DNA of 64,000 bases from contig NZ_AP031415.1 in NCBI RefSeq assembly GCF_042850985.1, forward strand, positions 806,001-870,000, given 5' to 3'. A program made the position numbers and the translations under genes. This stretch comes from Allocoprobacillus sp002160865. Lineage in GTDB: Bacteria; Bacillota_I; Bacilli_A; Erysipelotrichales; Coprobacillaceae. Below the pieces are notes generated by a model, which saw nothing but the letters and a program-made list of their open reading frames with translations, did no database searches and was not told where the DNA came from. Positions 24,040-32,114 of this stretch are shown one piece after another. Each line of letters begins with the position of its first letter. The first letter of the stretch is position 1.

Positions 24040-25287
24040 TTAAAGCTCCATATCACGATATTGTCGATCGTTTTTTGACTGTATTGTTATTTCTAATGAT
24101 TCATGTGGATGTTTTTCTTCAAAATAATGTATTTTTTCCTTTAAAGAAGATAAGACTCTTGTTATGGCATTTTGAGCTTTATGATACAATTCTTTTAAAT
24201 CATAGGCATTAATAGTATTATGTTCTCTTTGAAATATTTGTTTGAAACGTCTAAATATTTTATCTAATCCTAACAAAGAAACAAATTGTTTATAGAGATT
24301 GATATTTTCTTTAAGGCAATCGTTTTTCTTTTCCAGTTCATCATAATTTTCTCTTAATCTTTGAAATTGATTTTCTTCATAAGATATTCTTTGTTCGAGA
24401 TGGTCAATTGATGAATATAAATGATGAATAACTTCTTCCTTTTGTTTAAGTTGTTTTGCTAAAGGCATGGATCTATACATGTCTAGTTCTTCTTTTTGAA
24501 TCGTGACAAGATGTGTTAAACCTAATACTTCTTTTTGATATTGATTTAGGCTATGTTTAAGCCCATCAATAACTTGATTGCATTTTTTAAGTGTTCTTGT
24601 CTTTTCCAACAGACCGGATGGATTGTAATCAATATGATTAGCTTCATCAATAATGTTTTGAGTTGCTTCTTTATGCTTATAAATGTTTTCTAAGCTCTTT
24701 TTAAAACTTAAATCTTCTTGTTGTTTCAACTCTTTTATTGTGCGATTTCCGTTGATTGTAGCGTTGTTTTGAATGGAAGGCATATAACCTAAGGCTTGTT
24801 CAAGAAACGCCCCTAAATCTGGATGAAATCGCTTGAGTTCTTTCTTTGTGAGAATATCCTTGCATTTCAATCTTTCAATCCCATCTATTTCAACAACTGG
24901 TATAAATGAAAAGTGTATATGTGGTGTTGCTTCATCATTGTGTACCCAAGCACTGACAACATTCTTTTGATTATATTTTTGGGTAAGAAATTGGAATGTC
25001 GATTCAAAAAATTTCTCTTGATCTTCTTGAGGTACATCTTTAGGAAGTGTCACAATCCAATCCACCATATAAATAATATCATCTCTCTTGATGTGTTTGA
25101 CTTCACTTATTCTTTTCTTTAAAAACTGTTCAGGTTTCATTGGTTGAATATCACATGCCAGATTGTAATTAAGATGAGTTCTACTTTTATCTATATCCTG
25201 ATTAGACAGTTCACAGCCCTCTCGTCTTTCACAATGGATAACCAATCCAATGACACCTTGCTTTTTTATTTTTTGGGCATGAGCCAT
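24040..25287 (-). CDS. MobV-type relaxase of element 2
   Basis: The 415-residue protein has a MobV-style N terminus, with VIHCERR near the start and the IDKSRTHLNYNL segment, and the histidine motif HNDEATPHIH at residues 116-125. Residues about 190-350 are coiled-coil-rich. It would nick oriT for mobilization. It differs strongly from the relaxase of element 1, so the two elements are unrelated in origin. AAGGATG precedes the ATG, and a hairpin-rich oriT candidate lies just upstream at 25315-25360. Confidence 0.88.
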   Translation of the reverse strand: MAHAQKIKKQGVIGLVIHCERREGCELSNQDIDKSRTHLNYNLACDIQPMKPEQFLKKRISEVKHIKRDDIIYMVDWIVTLPKDVPQEDQEKFFESTFQFLTQKYNQKNVVSAWVHNDEATPHIHFSFIPVVEIDGIERLKCKDILTKKELKRFHPDLGAFLEQALGYMPSIQNNATINGNRTIKELKQQEDLSFKKSLENIYKHKEATQNIIDEANHIDYNPSGLLEKTRTLKKCNQVIDGLKHSLNQYQKEVLGLTHLVTIQKEELDMYRSMPLAKQLKQKEEVIHHLYSSIDHLEQRISYEENQFQRLRENYDELEKKNDCLKENINLYKQFVSLLGLDKIFRRFKQIFQREHNTINAYDLKELYHKAQNAITRVLSSLKEKIHYFEEKHPHESLEITIQSKNDRQYRDMEL

Positions 25288-25314
25288 ATGATTTCATCCT
25301 TTCCAAAAGCCCCC

Positions 25315-25360
25315 GGCAGGGCAAGTTTCCAAAAGGCTTTAGCATTTTGGTATAACTTGC
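25315..25360 (-). other. Candidate oriT of element 2
   Basis: GCAAGTT-T-CCAAAA (25320-25334) pairs with TTTTGG-TAT-AACTTGC (25345-25360). The sequence CCCCCGGCAGGGCAAG beside it is far more GC-rich than its surroundings, as is common at nick regions. It lies directly upstream of the relaxase on its strand. The nick position is not known. Confidence 0.55.
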
Positions 25361-25444
25361 TAGACCAATGTTTTGGTCTTTCTTTTTAAAGATTGCCGAT
25401 AGGCTTCATATTTTATTTTCAATGTTCTTGTTTTGTGACAGAAT

Positions 25445-25484
25445 GACACTTTATTGTACGCACTATAAAGTGTCATAAGTGTCA
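25445..25484. repeat. Inverted and direct copies of TGACACTT
   Basis: GACACTTTAT (25445-25454) and ATAAAGTGTC (25465-25474) are perfect inverted repeats, and a third copy, AAGTGTCAT, follows at 25478-25486. They lie at the 3' end of the RepA-like ATPase gene. They could be iterons for replication of the excised form or simply a hairpin without a T run. Confidence 0.45.
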
Positions 25485-26441
25485 TTTTTCAGGGGAAAAT
25501 TCTAATTTTATTAATCTTTCATGTCCATTTCTTTCTTTTGAAAAATAGATATGATTTTCATCAAGTATTGTCTTATTTTTTACAAGAAATCTATAAAGAC
25601 CTTTAGGATTAATAGTTAAATTCATTTTAGCAGTGAGTGTTTGACAGTTATCTTTCATGCAATGAGATTCATTGATAGCTAACGCTTTAATTATCAACAA
25701 TACGTTTGGATCAATAAACTCATCACCATCATCGCTATCGTTAAAAACCCAATTAATATTATGATTATCTTTTTTGATAGGTATTTTCTCTTTGCGTGAA
25801 CGTAAAATAAAATTTAATGTACCTGTCGTACTGAATTCATTTTCCGTTTCAATGATGATAGTTCCTGTGGTTGCTGAAGTTAACGATTTTGAACCTAAAA
25901 CACTATCTTGCAATTTAGCTTTTCCCTTTTTTGTGTGGTGAGTTATAACGCAACATAAATTCTTGTTAACAATGAAATCTCTAAATTCTTTAATCATTGC
26001 ATAATTTTCACTAAAATTATCAACATCACTAAATTCGTAAAGATTAGCTAAGCAATCTATGATAATCAAACTCACTTCATTGATTCTTGAAAAACACATG
26101 ATAAATTCTTTGATGTCATATAAACTACCGGAATCATCAAAATTATAGAGGACATTGTCATTTTCTTGAAATTGTTGTGCTCTAATCCTTGATTTTGCTT
26201 CAAAATCATAATTATCATTATCAAAATATAAAACAAGTCCTTTCTTGGTTTTCTTGCTTAAAAATGGTTCACCATTGGCAACAGCATTAGCTAGGCTCGT
26301 TGTTAATAGAGATTTTCCAATTTTACTCGTACCGGCAAATATATACAATCCTACTTTAAGCAATCCTTCCAGAATATCGTCTTGTTTATTTTCAAAATGA
26401 GTATTTAATAATTCGCTTTGTGAGTAAAGTTTATGATTCAT
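25482..26441 (-). CDS. RepA-like AAA/RecA-fold ATPase
   Basis: The 319-residue protein has a Walker A loop GTSKIGKSLL at about residues 37-46 and a Walker B LIIIDCLANLYE. Between them is YFDNDN, and after them a THHTKKGKAKLQDSVLGS segment. This is the pattern of RepA hexameric helicases and related AAA_25 proteins. Such genes are standard in mobilizable and phage-related elements and may support replication of the excised circle. The C-terminal 80 residues look like a winged-helix domain. The gene is in the same strand set as the relaxase and integrase. Confidence 0.82.
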   Translation of the reverse strand: MNHKLYSQSELLNTHFENKQDDILEGLLKVGLYIFAGTSKIGKSLLTTSLANAVANGEPFLSKKTKKGLVLYFDNDNYDFEAKSRIRAQQFQENDNVLYNFDDSGSLYDIKEFIMCFSRINEVSLIIIDCLANLYEFSDVDNFSENYAMIKEFRDFIVNKNLCCVITHHTKKGKAKLQDSVLGSKSLTSATTGTIIIETENEFSTTGTLNFILRSRKEKIPIKKDNHNINWVFNDSDDGDEFIDPNVLLIIKALAINESHCMKDNCQTLTAKMNLTINPKGLYRFLVKNKTILDENHIYFSKERNGHERLIKLEFSPEK

Positions 26442-26553
26442 ATTTTGACTTTATTCCTTTCAAATTTGTTTGAAAAGAAACATATTCTTTGATATACTTT
26501 AAGAGAAAAGAGCATATAAAAATATGTTTCTTTGCTTGGAATCATTCATATTC

Positions 26554-26784
26554 TTACTTGGCGGTTGGAATGAATGATTCTTTTCTTTTCTCAATAGGAT
26601 GAGTTACATCAAAGTATTGTTCACATGCTTCAATAGGAAGTAATCCTGCTTTAGGAAGTCTATTTTTATCAATGCCAAACAATTCAATGATGCGTTTTGC
26701 ATGAACTTTAGCAATCTGTTGATAACTGCACCCAACGGCATCTGCGAGTTCCTGATACGTACAAAATTTTTGTCTAATTTCCAT
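26554..26784 (-). CDS. Excisionase-like helix-turn-helix protein
   Basis: The 76-residue protein contains a helix-turn-helix, CTYQELADAVGCSYQQIAKV, and a basic C-terminal tail. Size and placement at the head of the minus-strand gene set fit a recombination directionality factor. A GGCAGGTG site precedes the ATG. A transcription-control role is the alternative. Confidence 0.65.
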   Translation of the reverse strand: MEIRQKFCTYQELADAVGCSYQQIAKVHAKRIIELFGIDKNRLPKAGLLPIEACEQYFDVTHPIEKRKESFIPTAK

Positions 26785-26983
26785 ATGTTTTCACCTGCCT
26801 TTCGATGTTGGTACATAAAATATATATTTTTCATAACATCAAATACATATAATACTTACCACGACTTTATTATACCATTATATATGATTATTGCAATAGA
26901 TATTTATATAAATTTTAGTATATTATGAATTTCGCAATACTTATTTATAAAAATAATGTATAATATTTACGAGGTGAACATTC

Positions 26984-27646
26984 ATGTCAATAACAACATA
27001 TATACATAAATTAAGAGAAGAAAAGGATATATCTTTTCGTCAGTTATCCATAGATTCAAAAATCAGTTATGGAAATATTATGGATATTAAAAATGGGCGA
27101 ATAGCTTATCCAACTGATTCTATTCTTAGCAAATTATCAAAATATCTTAATCAACCAAAAGAAGATGTTCTTTTTGATATTTTGAAAGATGATGTTGATG
27201 AAGATTATTCTTTGACATCACTTCGCTACTTATGTTATTTAAATACACATAATTATACAATAGCAATTAAACCCAATGTTCCTAATCACTTGAGAACGGG
27301 AGTCATGATTTTTGATGGATATGCATATAAAAAACGCTCTGGAAATACTTTTACAATTGTAGATTCATGGTCACGTATAAAAAAAGAGCATTGGTCAATG
27401 CTCAGGATTAAGTTTCGCACGAAGTTAGATAGGGATTCATGGACTGAAGTATTTATGAACGAAGATATGTACATATCAAACGTTTTATATTTTGAAATAT
27501 TTAGAATAGAAAACAGTGGGTTTGAAAATATTAAAGAAGTTGTGATTACATATGATAAAAAAGATTATGATGTTGAATATGTGAAAAAGTATATTCCTAA
27601 AAAGATAGGGTATAAGATAAGATTTTTGGACGAAATAGAAAAATAG
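26984..27646 (+). CDS. XRE-family regulator of element 2
   Basis: The first 65 residues form an XRE/Cro-type helix-turn-helix domain containing ISFRQLSIDSKISYGNI and LSKLSKYLNQP. The remaining 150 residues form a domain I do not recognise, rich in Tyr and Asp. It is transcribed away from the excisionase and probably controls both directions from the 199-bp intergenic region, which contains AT-rich -10-like boxes. A GAGGTG site precedes the ATG. Confidence 0.82.
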   Translation: MSITTYIHKLREEKDISFRQLSIDSKISYGNIMDIKNGRIAYPTDSILSKLSKYLNQPKEDVLFDILKDDVDEDYSLTSLRYLCYLNTHNYTIAIKPNVPNHLRTGVMIFDGYAYKKRSGNTFTIVDSWSRIKKEHWSMLRIKFRTKLDRDSWTEVFMNEDMYISNVLYFEIFRIENSGFENIKEVVITYDKKDYDVEYVKKYIPKKIGYKIRFLDEIEK

Positions 27647-27662
27647 TAATGATTAGAGTAAA

Positions 27663-27693
27663 AAAGCCAATGTAAATTTTCTACATTGGCTTT
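27663..27693 (+). terminator. Terminator after the XRE gene
   Basis: AAAGCCAATGTA (27663-27674) pairs perfectly with TACATTGGCTTT (27682-27693), with a T-rich tail. Confidence 0.88.
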
Positions 27694-27823
27694 CGTTTTG
27701 GATATAATGATTAATTTTAGAATATTAAATATAAGAAGATTGCTGATAAATATGTTTTCACGTAAGTATCTTACTTTTTCAGTGAGATTAGTTAATATAA
27801 TAAAGTTTTAAATAAAAATACAT

Positions 27824-27872
27824 AAAAAGAGATTATATATAACCTTTAAACTGTTTATTATAATCTCTTTTT
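27824..27872. terminator. Terminator after the protease operon (minus strand), near-symmetrical
   Basis: AAAAAGAGATTATA (27824-27837) and TATAATCTCTTTTT (27859-27872) form a perfect 14-bp stem. Both ends carry A or T runs. Confidence 0.85.
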
Positions 27873-27895
27873 GGTTGTATAAATATTATAAAATT

Positions 27896-28321
27896 TTAAT
27901 TGACAGCTTTCCTTATTTCTTCTTCGATTGAATTAATAATAGAATTACAATTATTAACACGATAAATGTAATTGTTATATAGTACATAATTATTAACAAA
28001 AGTATATTTTGACAATTTTTTTCCACTTATTTCTAAAACATATTTAGTTGTTTTGGGAAGATTAAATTCATTTATTTTTGCTATTTTGTTATCATTGTGT
28101 AATGATATTGAATTTATTTTGCTTACTATATAATTAATGGATTTTTGTTTTGTTGTATAATATTCATAAGGAATTTCATTTTGACCATAAATACTTAATT
28201 TAATACTTTCAACTCTATAATTTATATTTTCACTATTTGATGTTTCAAATAATATAAATATACTGAATATTATGGTTGATATGATTAAAATGGATATTTT
28301 TGATCGCATGTTTATATACAT
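27896..28321 (-). CDS. Membrane-anchored partner of the cysteine protease
   Basis: The 141-residue protein has an N-terminal transmembrane or signal segment (about 6-26) and a hydrophilic C-terminal domain, probably extracellular. It overlaps the 3' end of the protease gene by ten bases; GGAG four bases ahead of the ATG at 28321 is also inside the protease gene. That coupling suggests a partner, inhibitor or immunity role. An alternative ATG lies at 28309. I do not recognise the family. Confidence 0.6.
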   Translation of the reverse strand: MYINMRSKISILIISTIIFSIFILFETSNSENINYRVESIKLSIYGQNEIPYEYYTTKQKSINYIVSKINSISLHNDNKIAKINEFNLPKTTKYVLEISGKKLSKYTFVNNYVLYNNYIYRVNNCNSIINSIEEEIRKAVN

Positions 28322-29289
28322 ACGGCTCCATCTAAATATTTAGCATTTATAACTATTTCATTTTGTCCCCATCCATTATTTACTGTATAAGATTGAACTA
28401 ATAAAGAGTTCATAGAGAAGCCATAAGCAACAACCCAGTGTTCCCCATACGTTGGATGATTAGTGACTCCCGCAATAACAGGCTGTTTATTACTGTAAAT
28501 TTTTTCTGCACCTTCCTTTAAATTGATTTTCTTTGCAGTTTTTTGAAGTCCTCTACTAGAAAGGTAATTATTCAATCCTTTTGGTAGTGATGTATAAGTG
28601 CTTCCAGGAGTAGAAGGTTCGATATATGATTTCATTTTATTTGTTAAAGCTACGCCATCTGAAGTAATTAAACTTTTATCGACATATATTTTATTGATAT
28701 GATCATAGTAATAAGCTAATAGAATCGCAGAGGCTGTTGAACCACAGATTCCTGTTTTGTTTGTATTGTATGTTCTAGGTTTATAAGAAAGTTTTCTTGA
28801 GAAAGAGCCAGGTGGGAATACTACATTTGGTTGTGCAACATCCATGTTCATTTCAATATCTTCATTGTTTTGTTCTAATACTGCAATTTTTTTATTTACA
28901 ATAGTGTCTGTTGCAACTTCTCTTATAGTATTTGCGGATTCTTCTTCAAAATAATTAAGAGCTCCACCATAGTAATATTTTTTATCGGGATTGATAATAA
29001 ATAAATTTTCAGATTCGGTGCTATATTCAACATAATCGTTATTTTGACAGTCAATTATAATATAACCTCCCTCTTCTAAATTGAAAAAATAAGCAACTAT
29101 TTGATCGTTGGCTCCATATAAGTTTATTTTGGATGATTCATCAATGGAAATGCCCAATTCATTATTAAAATAATTAATATCTAGTGTTTTGGCATAAGTA
29201 TTCGTCAATCCAAAATTACATAAAAGCAATGATAAAAATGATAATACAATTAAACTTGATTTAATTCTTGATTTGTAATTTTTTTTCAT
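28312..29289 (-). CDS. Secreted papain-like cysteine protease (C10/C39-like)
   Basis: The 325-residue precursor has a signal peptide (about 1-33, ending near TYAK) and a propeptide-like region to about 165. The catalytic domain follows, with GICGSTASAILLAYYY holding the nucleophile Cys, EHWVVAYGF holding the His, and a NNGWGQNEIVI segment. The Cys-x-x-x-A-x-A pattern and the Gly-Trp-Gly motif recall streptopain (C10) and bacterial C39-like peptidases. It is cargo of element 2 and divergent from the PadR operon. The target could be host or competitor proteins, or the small secreted protein of the neighbouring operon. The catalytic residues look intact. Confidence 0.78.
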   Translation of the reverse strand: MKKNYKSRIKSSLIVLSFLSLLLCNFGLTNTYAKTLDINYFNNELGISIDESSKINLYGANDQIVAYFFNLEEGGYIIIDCQNNDYVEYSTESENLFIINPDKKYYYGGALNYFEEESANTIREVATDTIVNKKIAVLEQNNEDIEMNMDVAQPNVVFPPGSFSRKLSYKPRTYNTNKTGICGSTASAILLAYYYDHINKIYVDKSLITSDGVALTNKMKSYIEPSTPGSTYTSLPKGLNNYLSSRGLQKTAKKINLKEGAEKIYSNKQPVIAGVTNHPTYGEHWVVAYGFSMNSLLVQSYTVNNGWGQNEIVINAKYLDGAVCI

Positions 29290-29409
29290 AATGATTATCT
29301 CCTTTCATTTAGATTTTAGCACATAAAAAATATATGTCAATAAATATATAGATAAAATATATATTGAAATAAAAATTTGTATTTGATAAATTTATATAGA
29401 GGTGATGCC

Positions 29410-29739
29410 ATGTCTAAAAAGAATAATTTCTTTCGATTAGAAATGTTATTTTTAAGAATTTTGAAAGAAAAAGATTGCTATGGTTATGAGATTACTCATA
29501 CATTAAAGGAAAGAACAAATGGGAAAATAGATGTCAAAGAGGGGTCAATGTATCCAATTCTTTACAAATTTGAAGAACTTGGTTATATTACTAGCGAGAA
29601 GAAACTGGTGGGAAAAAGAATGACAAGAGTTTATTATCATTTGGAAGAATCAGGGAAAGCCTATCTTGATAAAATCTATCAGGAATATAAAGATATGGTT
29701 CAAGTGATTAATGATTTGATGGAGGAAAACTATGAATAA
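29410..29739 (+). CDS. PadR-family transcriptional regulator
   Basis: The 109-residue protein has the PadR winged helix with DCYGYEITHTLKER, the signature GSMYPILYKFEELGYI and a YYHLEESGKAYL wing, and then a short dimer helix. GAGGTGATG precedes the ATG at 29410. It heads a three-gene operon and is divergent from the protease gene. The AT-rich intergenic gap carries an imperfect repeat (CAATAAATATATA and its counterpart ending ATATATATTG, about 29338-29365) that could be the operator controlling both directions. Confidence 0.9.
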   Translation: MSKKNNFFRLEMLFLRILKEKDCYGYEITHTLKERTNGKIDVKEGSMYPILYKFEELGYITSEKKLVGKRMTRVYYHLEESGKAYLDKIYQEYKDMVQVINDLMEENYE

Positions 29740-30097
29740 GGATATGAAACGCTATCATAATGAGTGTAAATATTTATTTTCTTACTTTGGAAAGAAAGAA
29801 CGACAGTTTTTAAGTAAACTTATGGATAATATTGAAGATGCACCCTATGATGAAATCATTGAAAGATTAGGAACACCTGAAGAAATCATCACTGAATACT
29901 ATAAACAAGAAGGCATTTATGGTTTGATTAAAAAAGCAAAAATTGTAAGAATGTTAAGAAATGTTTTCATACTATTTTTGATTTTATGTACATTATTCTT
30001 TTCATATAAGGCGTACATATATCAAAAGACATATAATGAGGTTAGAGATTCTCAAAATGCTTATATTGAAGAAGCTGTTGAAGTAATTGAGGAATAG
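29732..30097 (+). CDS. HAAS-domain-like membrane protein paired with PadR
   Basis: The 121-residue protein has a cytoplasmic helical domain (1-70) containing YDEIIERLGTPEEIITEYY, the HAAS/DUF1700 hallmark, and one transmembrane helix (about 75-95). A short external tail follows. It overlaps the PadR gene by eight bases. PadR and HAAS-like pairs are common, with the membrane protein tuning the PadR-controlled output. Here that output would be the secreted protein encoded next. Confidence 0.78.
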   Translation: MNKDMKRYHNECKYLFSYFGKKERQFLSKLMDNIEDAPYDEIIERLGTPEEIITEYYKQEGIYGLIKKAKIVRMLRNVFILFLILCTLFFSYKAYIYQKTYNEVRDSQNAYIEEAVEVIEE

Positions 30098-30112
30098 AAA
30101 GGAATGAATAAA

Positions 30113-30589
30113 ATGAAAAATATTATTAAAAAGTTTTTTGTATCATTAATATGTATAAGTGCAATGATGACTATTTCAAATGTTAATGCATTAGACTATA
30201 TTGACACGTATACCTATATTGAAGAAGAATTTGATGATGGAAGTTATATTGAAGTAACTGTTGAACAAAGTAATGTTCTTACAAGAGCATCATCAATTAC
30301 AGGTAAAAAAACAGCATCATATAAAGGTAGTAGTGGAACAATATATTGGTCAGTAACTGTCACGGGAACATTTACATATAATGGTACGACAGCAAGTTGT
30401 ACAAAATCATCAGTAAGCACAAAAAATAATTCAGTAAGTTGGAAATTGAGTAATGCAAAATCTTCAAAAAGTGGTGCAACAGCATTGGCAAGTGTAACAG
30501 CTAAACAACATCATCAAGATGGAACAGTTTTAAAAACAGTTAATCAAACGGTTAAATTGACTTGTAGTGCTTCAGGGAAACTTTCATAG
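30113..30589 (+). CDS. Secreted beta-rich protein of unknown function
   Basis: The 158-residue precursor has a signal peptide ending near NVNALDY, a short acidic region and then an 80-residue Ser/Thr/Lys-rich beta domain. Two cysteines in that domain (in TASCTKSS and KLTCSAS) probably form a disulfide. I recall similar small secreted proteins in gut Firmicutes, often beside PadR genes, without a known function. The ATG at 30113 is better spaced from AAAGGA than the one at 30104. Its operon with PadR and a HAAS-like protein, opposite a secreted protease, suggests regulated surface activity. Confidence 0.7.
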   Translation: MKNIIKKFFVSLICISAMMTISNVNALDYIDTYTYIEEEFDDGSYIEVTVEQSNVLTRASSITGKKTASYKGSSGTIYWSVTVTGTFTYNGTTASCTKSSVSTKNNSVSWKLSNAKSSKSGATALASVTAKQHHQDGTVLKTVNQTVKLTCSASGKLS

Positions 30590-30640
30590 TAGTATAAATT
30601 TGAAGAATAATTTTCCCACCAAAATAACACCAAAAATGAT

Positions 30641-30686
30641 AAAAAAGTATATCAAAACGTATAAAATTATACTTTGATATACTTTT
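30641..30686 (+). repeat. Hairpin repeat copy 1 (AAAAGTATATC ... GATATACTTTT)
   Basis: The inverted repeat sits 50 bases after the secreted-protein stop and can act as its terminator. A near copy lies at 31985-32030 and a shorter one at 33272-33309. The 415-bp stretch 30590-31004 otherwise holds the right 98-bp repeat with tRNA-Gly and its terminator; I see no further gene. Confidence 0.7.
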
Positions 30687-30736
30687 AAAATGGCTTAAAT
30701 ACTGCGTTTTGTATGTATTTTTATTAAATGACATGC

Positions 30737-30834
30737 TCCCATCGTCCGCCCCAGAGTATGCGGGTGTAGTTCAATGGTAGAACTTCAGCCTTCCAAGCTG
30801 ACTACGTGGGTTCGATTCCCATCACCCGCTCCAT
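30737..30834 (+). repeat. Right copy of the 98-bp direct repeat flanking element 2
   Basis: It begins with the last 17 bases of tRNA-His, preceded by unrelated sequence, and contains a complete tRNA-Gly. It matches 22127-22224. Confidence 0.9.
30760..30833 (+). tRNA. tRNA-Gly(TCC), copy in the right repeat
   Basis: The sequence is identical to 22150-22223, with encoded CCA and the TCC anticodon. No tRNA promoter lies nearby, since the tRNA-His body and the operon promoter are absent here. Expression would depend on read-through from the element. It restores a tRNA-Gly copy on each side of the inserted DNA. Confidence 0.93.
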
Positions 30835-30843
30835 CAAAATGGT

Positions 30844-30870
30844 AAAGTCCTTATTTTAAGGGCTTTTTTT
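30844..30870 (+). terminator. Terminator after the second tRNA-Gly copy
   Basis: AAAGTCCTTA (30844-30853) pairs with TAAGGGCTTT (30857-30866), followed by T. It is the same stem as at 22234-22262. Confidence 0.88.
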
Positions 30871-31004
30871 GTGTTTAAAATACTAATGATATTAAAGAAT
30901 TATTAATAAAATATTAAAGTGTTTTTAAAACATATTTTTGATAAATATTGTAATTTTTATAATAGATAATTGACTTGAATAACTTAAAAATGGGAGAGGT
31001 TAAA

Positions 31005-31443
31005 ATGAAAAAGAGTAAGAAAGTCACAATCATATCGATTGTTGTTATTGCATTTGTGATGGGATTATTACAAATCTATCATTATTGTTTGAATTTATCA
31101 GTGGAATTGCCTCAAGAAGTTGATCAGGCTGTGACAGAATGTCTTGAAACAATGGTAGATCCAGATGAATATATGAAAACAATCGTACCATCACATTTTG
31201 ATTTGATAACTTCAGCCTATCATCCATTTGGATATACAGAAGATGATGCATATATCAAAGTTTATGGATATTGTGCTGTACTTCGATTTAGAAATGAAAC
31301 GCTTAAAGAAAATAAAGATAACAGAGATAACCATATTGATATGTATTCTTCTGAATCCGGAGAAGCTATCTACAAAATGTGCAAAACAGATGTATGAATA
31401 TATTGATAGTCATGATATTCCAGAAAGCAATGAAGAAAAGTGA
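31005..31443 (+). pseudogene. Frameshifted small membrane-anchored protein
   Basis: The frame from ATG 31005 (good GGGAGAGG site) encodes a signal anchor and about 120 residues, then stops at 31397 in an unnatural ending. One A fewer in the AAAA at 31383-31386 would continue as KQMYEYIDSHDIPESNEEK and stop at 31443. The N-terminal plan (basic start, one helix, acidic ectodomain) resembles the next gene, so this may be a decayed paralogue. The function of either is unknown. Confidence 0.6.
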
Positions 31444-31469
31444 GATTATAGTATTTGGAGGACAAAACA

Positions 31470-31973
31470 ATGAGCAGAAAGAAAAAGATAGTTTTGATTA
31501 TTTTAGGAATTATAGCCTCTTTAGGAGTATTACTGTTTTATTGGGATCATCAGGTTGTGACACCAACAAAAGAACTTGATGAAAGTTTAAGGTATGAATT
31601 GGCACATATGGACGATGAATATATTGAATATGATTTTGCAATAATATCTTATAAATTATTTAAAATCACTGAATCAAAAGATAAAGCCGTCGTTTATGGA
31701 ATGTTTTATATAGAACAGTATAAAAATGACAGTGAATTTTTAGAAAGTGGTTATTTTGATTATATGAAAGTCACATTAAAGAAAGAAAATGAAAAATATA
31801 TATTAGATGAAGTTTGGGTTCCAGAAGATGGTGATCAGTATCAAATATCATTATTAAAGAATTTTCCTATTAATACATGGAGTCGTATTTTGTTGACTGG
31901 AGATAGATATAGACTAGAATTAATAGAGGAAAATAAACAGCAATACAACAAATATATCACAAAGAATCAATAA
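31470..31973 (+). CDS. Small membrane-anchored hypothetical protein, 167 aa
   Basis: The protein has a short basic N terminus, one hydrophobic helix (about 6-25) and an acidic, Tyr-rich extracellular domain with no motif I recognise. GGAGG is well placed for the ATG at 31470. It lies 26 bases after the frameshifted gene and has the same layout, so the pair looks like a tandem duplication. A hairpin repeat follows as terminator. Confidence 0.6.
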   Translation: MSRKKKIVLIILGIIASLGVLLFYWDHQVVTPTKELDESLRYELAHMDDEYIEYDFAIISYKLFKITESKDKAVVYGMFYIEQYKNDSEFLESGYFDYMKVTLKKENEKYILDEVWVPEDGDQYQISLLKNFPINTWSRILLTGDRYRLELIEENKQQYNKYITKNQ

Positions 31974-31984
31974 TATTCATATTC

Positions 31985-32030
31985 AAAAAAGTATATCTGA
32001 GTATGTAAAATCATACTTTGATATACTTTT
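31985..32030 (+). repeat. Hairpin repeat copy 2
   Basis: AAAAAAGTATATC and ATACTTTGATATACTTTT match copy 1 at 30641-30686 closely, including much of the loop. It can terminate the preceding gene. Confidence 0.7.
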
Positions 32031-32114
32031 AATACAGTGTTTTTATTGTTTGCTTTTATGACTGTTTTATGGAAATTGTTGTGTGTTTTTGAGGTTTATA
32101 GATTTTTAGTATTA

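Larger units (their letters stand above)
22225..30736. mobile_element. Integrative mobilizable element 2 at the tRNA-His/tRNA-Gly locus
   Basis: Between the two 98-bp repeats lie, on the minus strand, a tyrosine integrase next to the left repeat, a MobV-type relaxase, a RepA-like ATPase and an excisionase-like protein. These are followed by a divergent XRE regulator and cargo. This is the standard content of a mobilizable element that needs a conjugative helper. Cargo comprises a secreted cysteine protease with a membrane partner and a PadR-led operon. Which repeat end is original chromosome is not certain, because terminators of similar sequence follow both tRNA-Gly copies. Confidence 0.85.

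Noticed and set aside
28312..28321. Frameshift joining the cysteine protease to its downstream membrane protein
   Set aside because: The protease ends after an intact catalytic region, and the second gene has its own start and signal-type helix, so they are overlapping separate genes.
22225..30736. Prophage remnant instead of a mobilizable element
   Set aside because: No capsid, terminase, tail or lysis genes are present, while a MobV-type relaxase and oriT-like hairpin are.
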